64,000 nucleotides of DNA from assembly GCF_015832195.1 (NCBI RefSeq), contig NC_052019.1, positions 48,921,016-48,985,015 on the forward strand, in the 5' to 3' direction. Both the position numbers and the translations under genes were made by a program. The DNA comes from Motacilla alba alba (lineage: Eukaryota; Chordata; Aves; Passeriformes; Motacillidae). The notes beneath the pieces are model-generated. The model was not told the origin of the DNA, did no database searches, and worked only from the letters and a program-made list of their open reading frames with translations. This document shows, in pieces, positions 62,721 to 64,000 of this stretch (position 1 is the first letter of the stretch; each line of letters begins with the position of its first letter).

Positions 62721-64000
62721 TTAGCCATGTGGCTTTGTCTATCTAGTGCAATGTCAAGTGAGAGAAATGTCAAACAGGCCATTCCACTTCTTATCTGCAA
62801 CAAGAGTGTCTTTTCCATAAAAATATTTTCTTTTCAAAGTTAGGTATTGATGCCAAACCAGATAGCACTTAAATTCAGTAATTGATGTAATGAATATAAG
62901 CAATATATATTTTGAACCATCTATTAATGTTTTTAAATGTTTTTGCTTTGGCATTCAGTTTTGTATTATCTGTTTCATGTGGTGTTTTAAACTTTGTGGT
63001 TTGTAACCTGTGGTATCCTGTAGGGTATAAATGGAAGTACTGATATAATAACATGCAATCATTCCCCTCTTTTTTATATCTTGATTATAGCAATAACAGG
63101 CACCTAATTAACACAAGGTCAGAACCTGTCTATCTTTCCAGTGTAAAGGTAAAAAGAATGAGAGAGAGAGAAAAGGTTATGAGAACTCCAAGCTCAGATC
63201 TTAGAGACTGAAGCCTACAAAAGCTGCAGTCTGAGGACAACTGTGGCCATAAGTCAGTCCTGTCTAAATTCAAGGACTCCTTCTGAATTTAAAAGAAGAA
63301 ATTAAGCTTGATTCATCCATTTCAAAATATGAAGACCAATGCTTTCATTTTAGAACAAATATATCATTTAAATCCAACCTAGGAAAGACAATAAATGGAA
63401 ATTCTGTGAACCTGAGAAAAAAACCCAAACAAGCCACAACAGTTTCTCTCTTTTCACTTTGGTCTTGTGTTGCATGTTCTTGGATCTCTTCTTAATTCCT
63501 TTGTATTTTTCCCTGTGACCTTGTCTTACTGTCTCTAGACCTTTCTGCCCTTCTCTTCCTCTCTTGTTATGTTTCTCTCCTCTTCTTCCTCTCTTGTTAT
63601 GTTTCTCCCAGTCTGGATTTCTTTTTGCCTTATTATCTGCTTTAAAACATGGTGGGTTTGGGGTTTTTTTTTATTTTTGGATCTTACCACCACCAGCATC
63701 CCCCCTTTACTCAGCACATTGTTGTGTCTGAGAGCCTTTTAGCTCCATGTGTGTTCTCTAGACACACGAGTGCTGGATCACAGGTCACCCATGCTCCTTT
63801 AGCTGGGTTTATTGCCAGCAAACACAGCAAATGGCAGTGGTTTCTGTGTGCAAACAGTGGCTGAGTAGATTTTGGCTACTCCTATGTCAGAGTACATCCA
63901 TGTGTTCTCATATCAAAGGGATCATTACATTCAAATTTGCTAAAAAAGCAGGCAATTGTAACTTTACTTAATTGTCCATCATCTGAGCCTGCAACCAACC
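62721..64000. other. Unique DNA, no gene recognised
   Basis: AT-rich sequence with a short (GA)n patch near 63159-63172 and the 30-bp tandem duplication at 63551-63610. Nothing else is recognised up to the window end. Confidence 0.5.
63551..63610 (+). repeat. 30-bp tandem duplication
   Basis: Two adjacent copies of a 30-bp pyrimidine-rich unit centred on ctcttgttatgtttct, with about four differences confined to the unit edges. It is a simple slippage product within a CT-rich stretch. Confidence 0.88.

Noticed and set aside
1..64000. CRISPR arrays, bacterial operons, tRNA or rRNA genes, endogenous retrovirus LTR pairs, mitochondrial insertions
   Set aside because: None was seen. There are no spaced direct repeats, no tRNA-like T-loop with matching arms, no rRNA words and no paired LTRs or retroviral coding blocks. 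Small hairpin RNAs cannot be excluded by eye.

Overview
The window looks like nuclear DNA from a bird. The clearest sign is a set of CR1 retrotransposon copies: four show the typical 3' end (a sequence like 'accattctatgattc'), one older long copy carries a broken reverse transcriptase, and one is a short antisense fragment. The rest is AT-rich single-copy DNA with scattered homopolymers and microsatellites. Open frames are short (the longest is 168 codons) and none translates to a protein family I recognise. There is no operon-like packing and no rRNA or tRNA gene. CR1 as the dominant repeat, plus a few GC-rich minisatellite islands, suggests a bird, possibly a passerine. The species cannot be named from this.

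Layout. 1-7.8 kb: unique DNA with A/T runs. 7.8-9.0 kb: an old, broken CR1 with recognisable reverse-transcriptase codons. 9.0-14.8 kb: unique DNA, including a stretch at about 9.56-10.36 kb that looks like a conserved non-coding element and an RFX/X-box-like site near 13.15 kb. 14.8-15.1 kb: CR1 3' end (+). 19.86-20.57 kb: about 0.7 kb of almost pure pyrimidine. 27.84 kb: (TA)n. 29.8-30.65 kb: a GC- and CpG-rich island with a 12-bp minisatellite. 37.4-37.7 kb: CR1 (-). 38.6 kb: G/T simple repeat. 39.24-39.36 kb: short inverted-repeat element. 48.6-48.9 kb: CR1 of a different subfamily (+). 50.33 kb: an exon-like signal peptide followed by a consensus splice donor. 61.9-62.2 kb: CR1 (+), followed by an older CR1 fragment (-) at about 62.5-62.7 kb.

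The only protein-coding sequence I would propose is the first coding exon at 50331-50391. It would encode the signal peptide of a small secreted protein whose later exons I could not identify with confidence. Otherwise the window is intergenic or intronic. I found no convincing evidence of an undescribed multi-gene system. The items worth checking are the signal-peptide exon, the pyrimidine tract, the CpG-rich minisatellite island, the non-coding stretches that may be conserved, and a few splice-bounded open segments.
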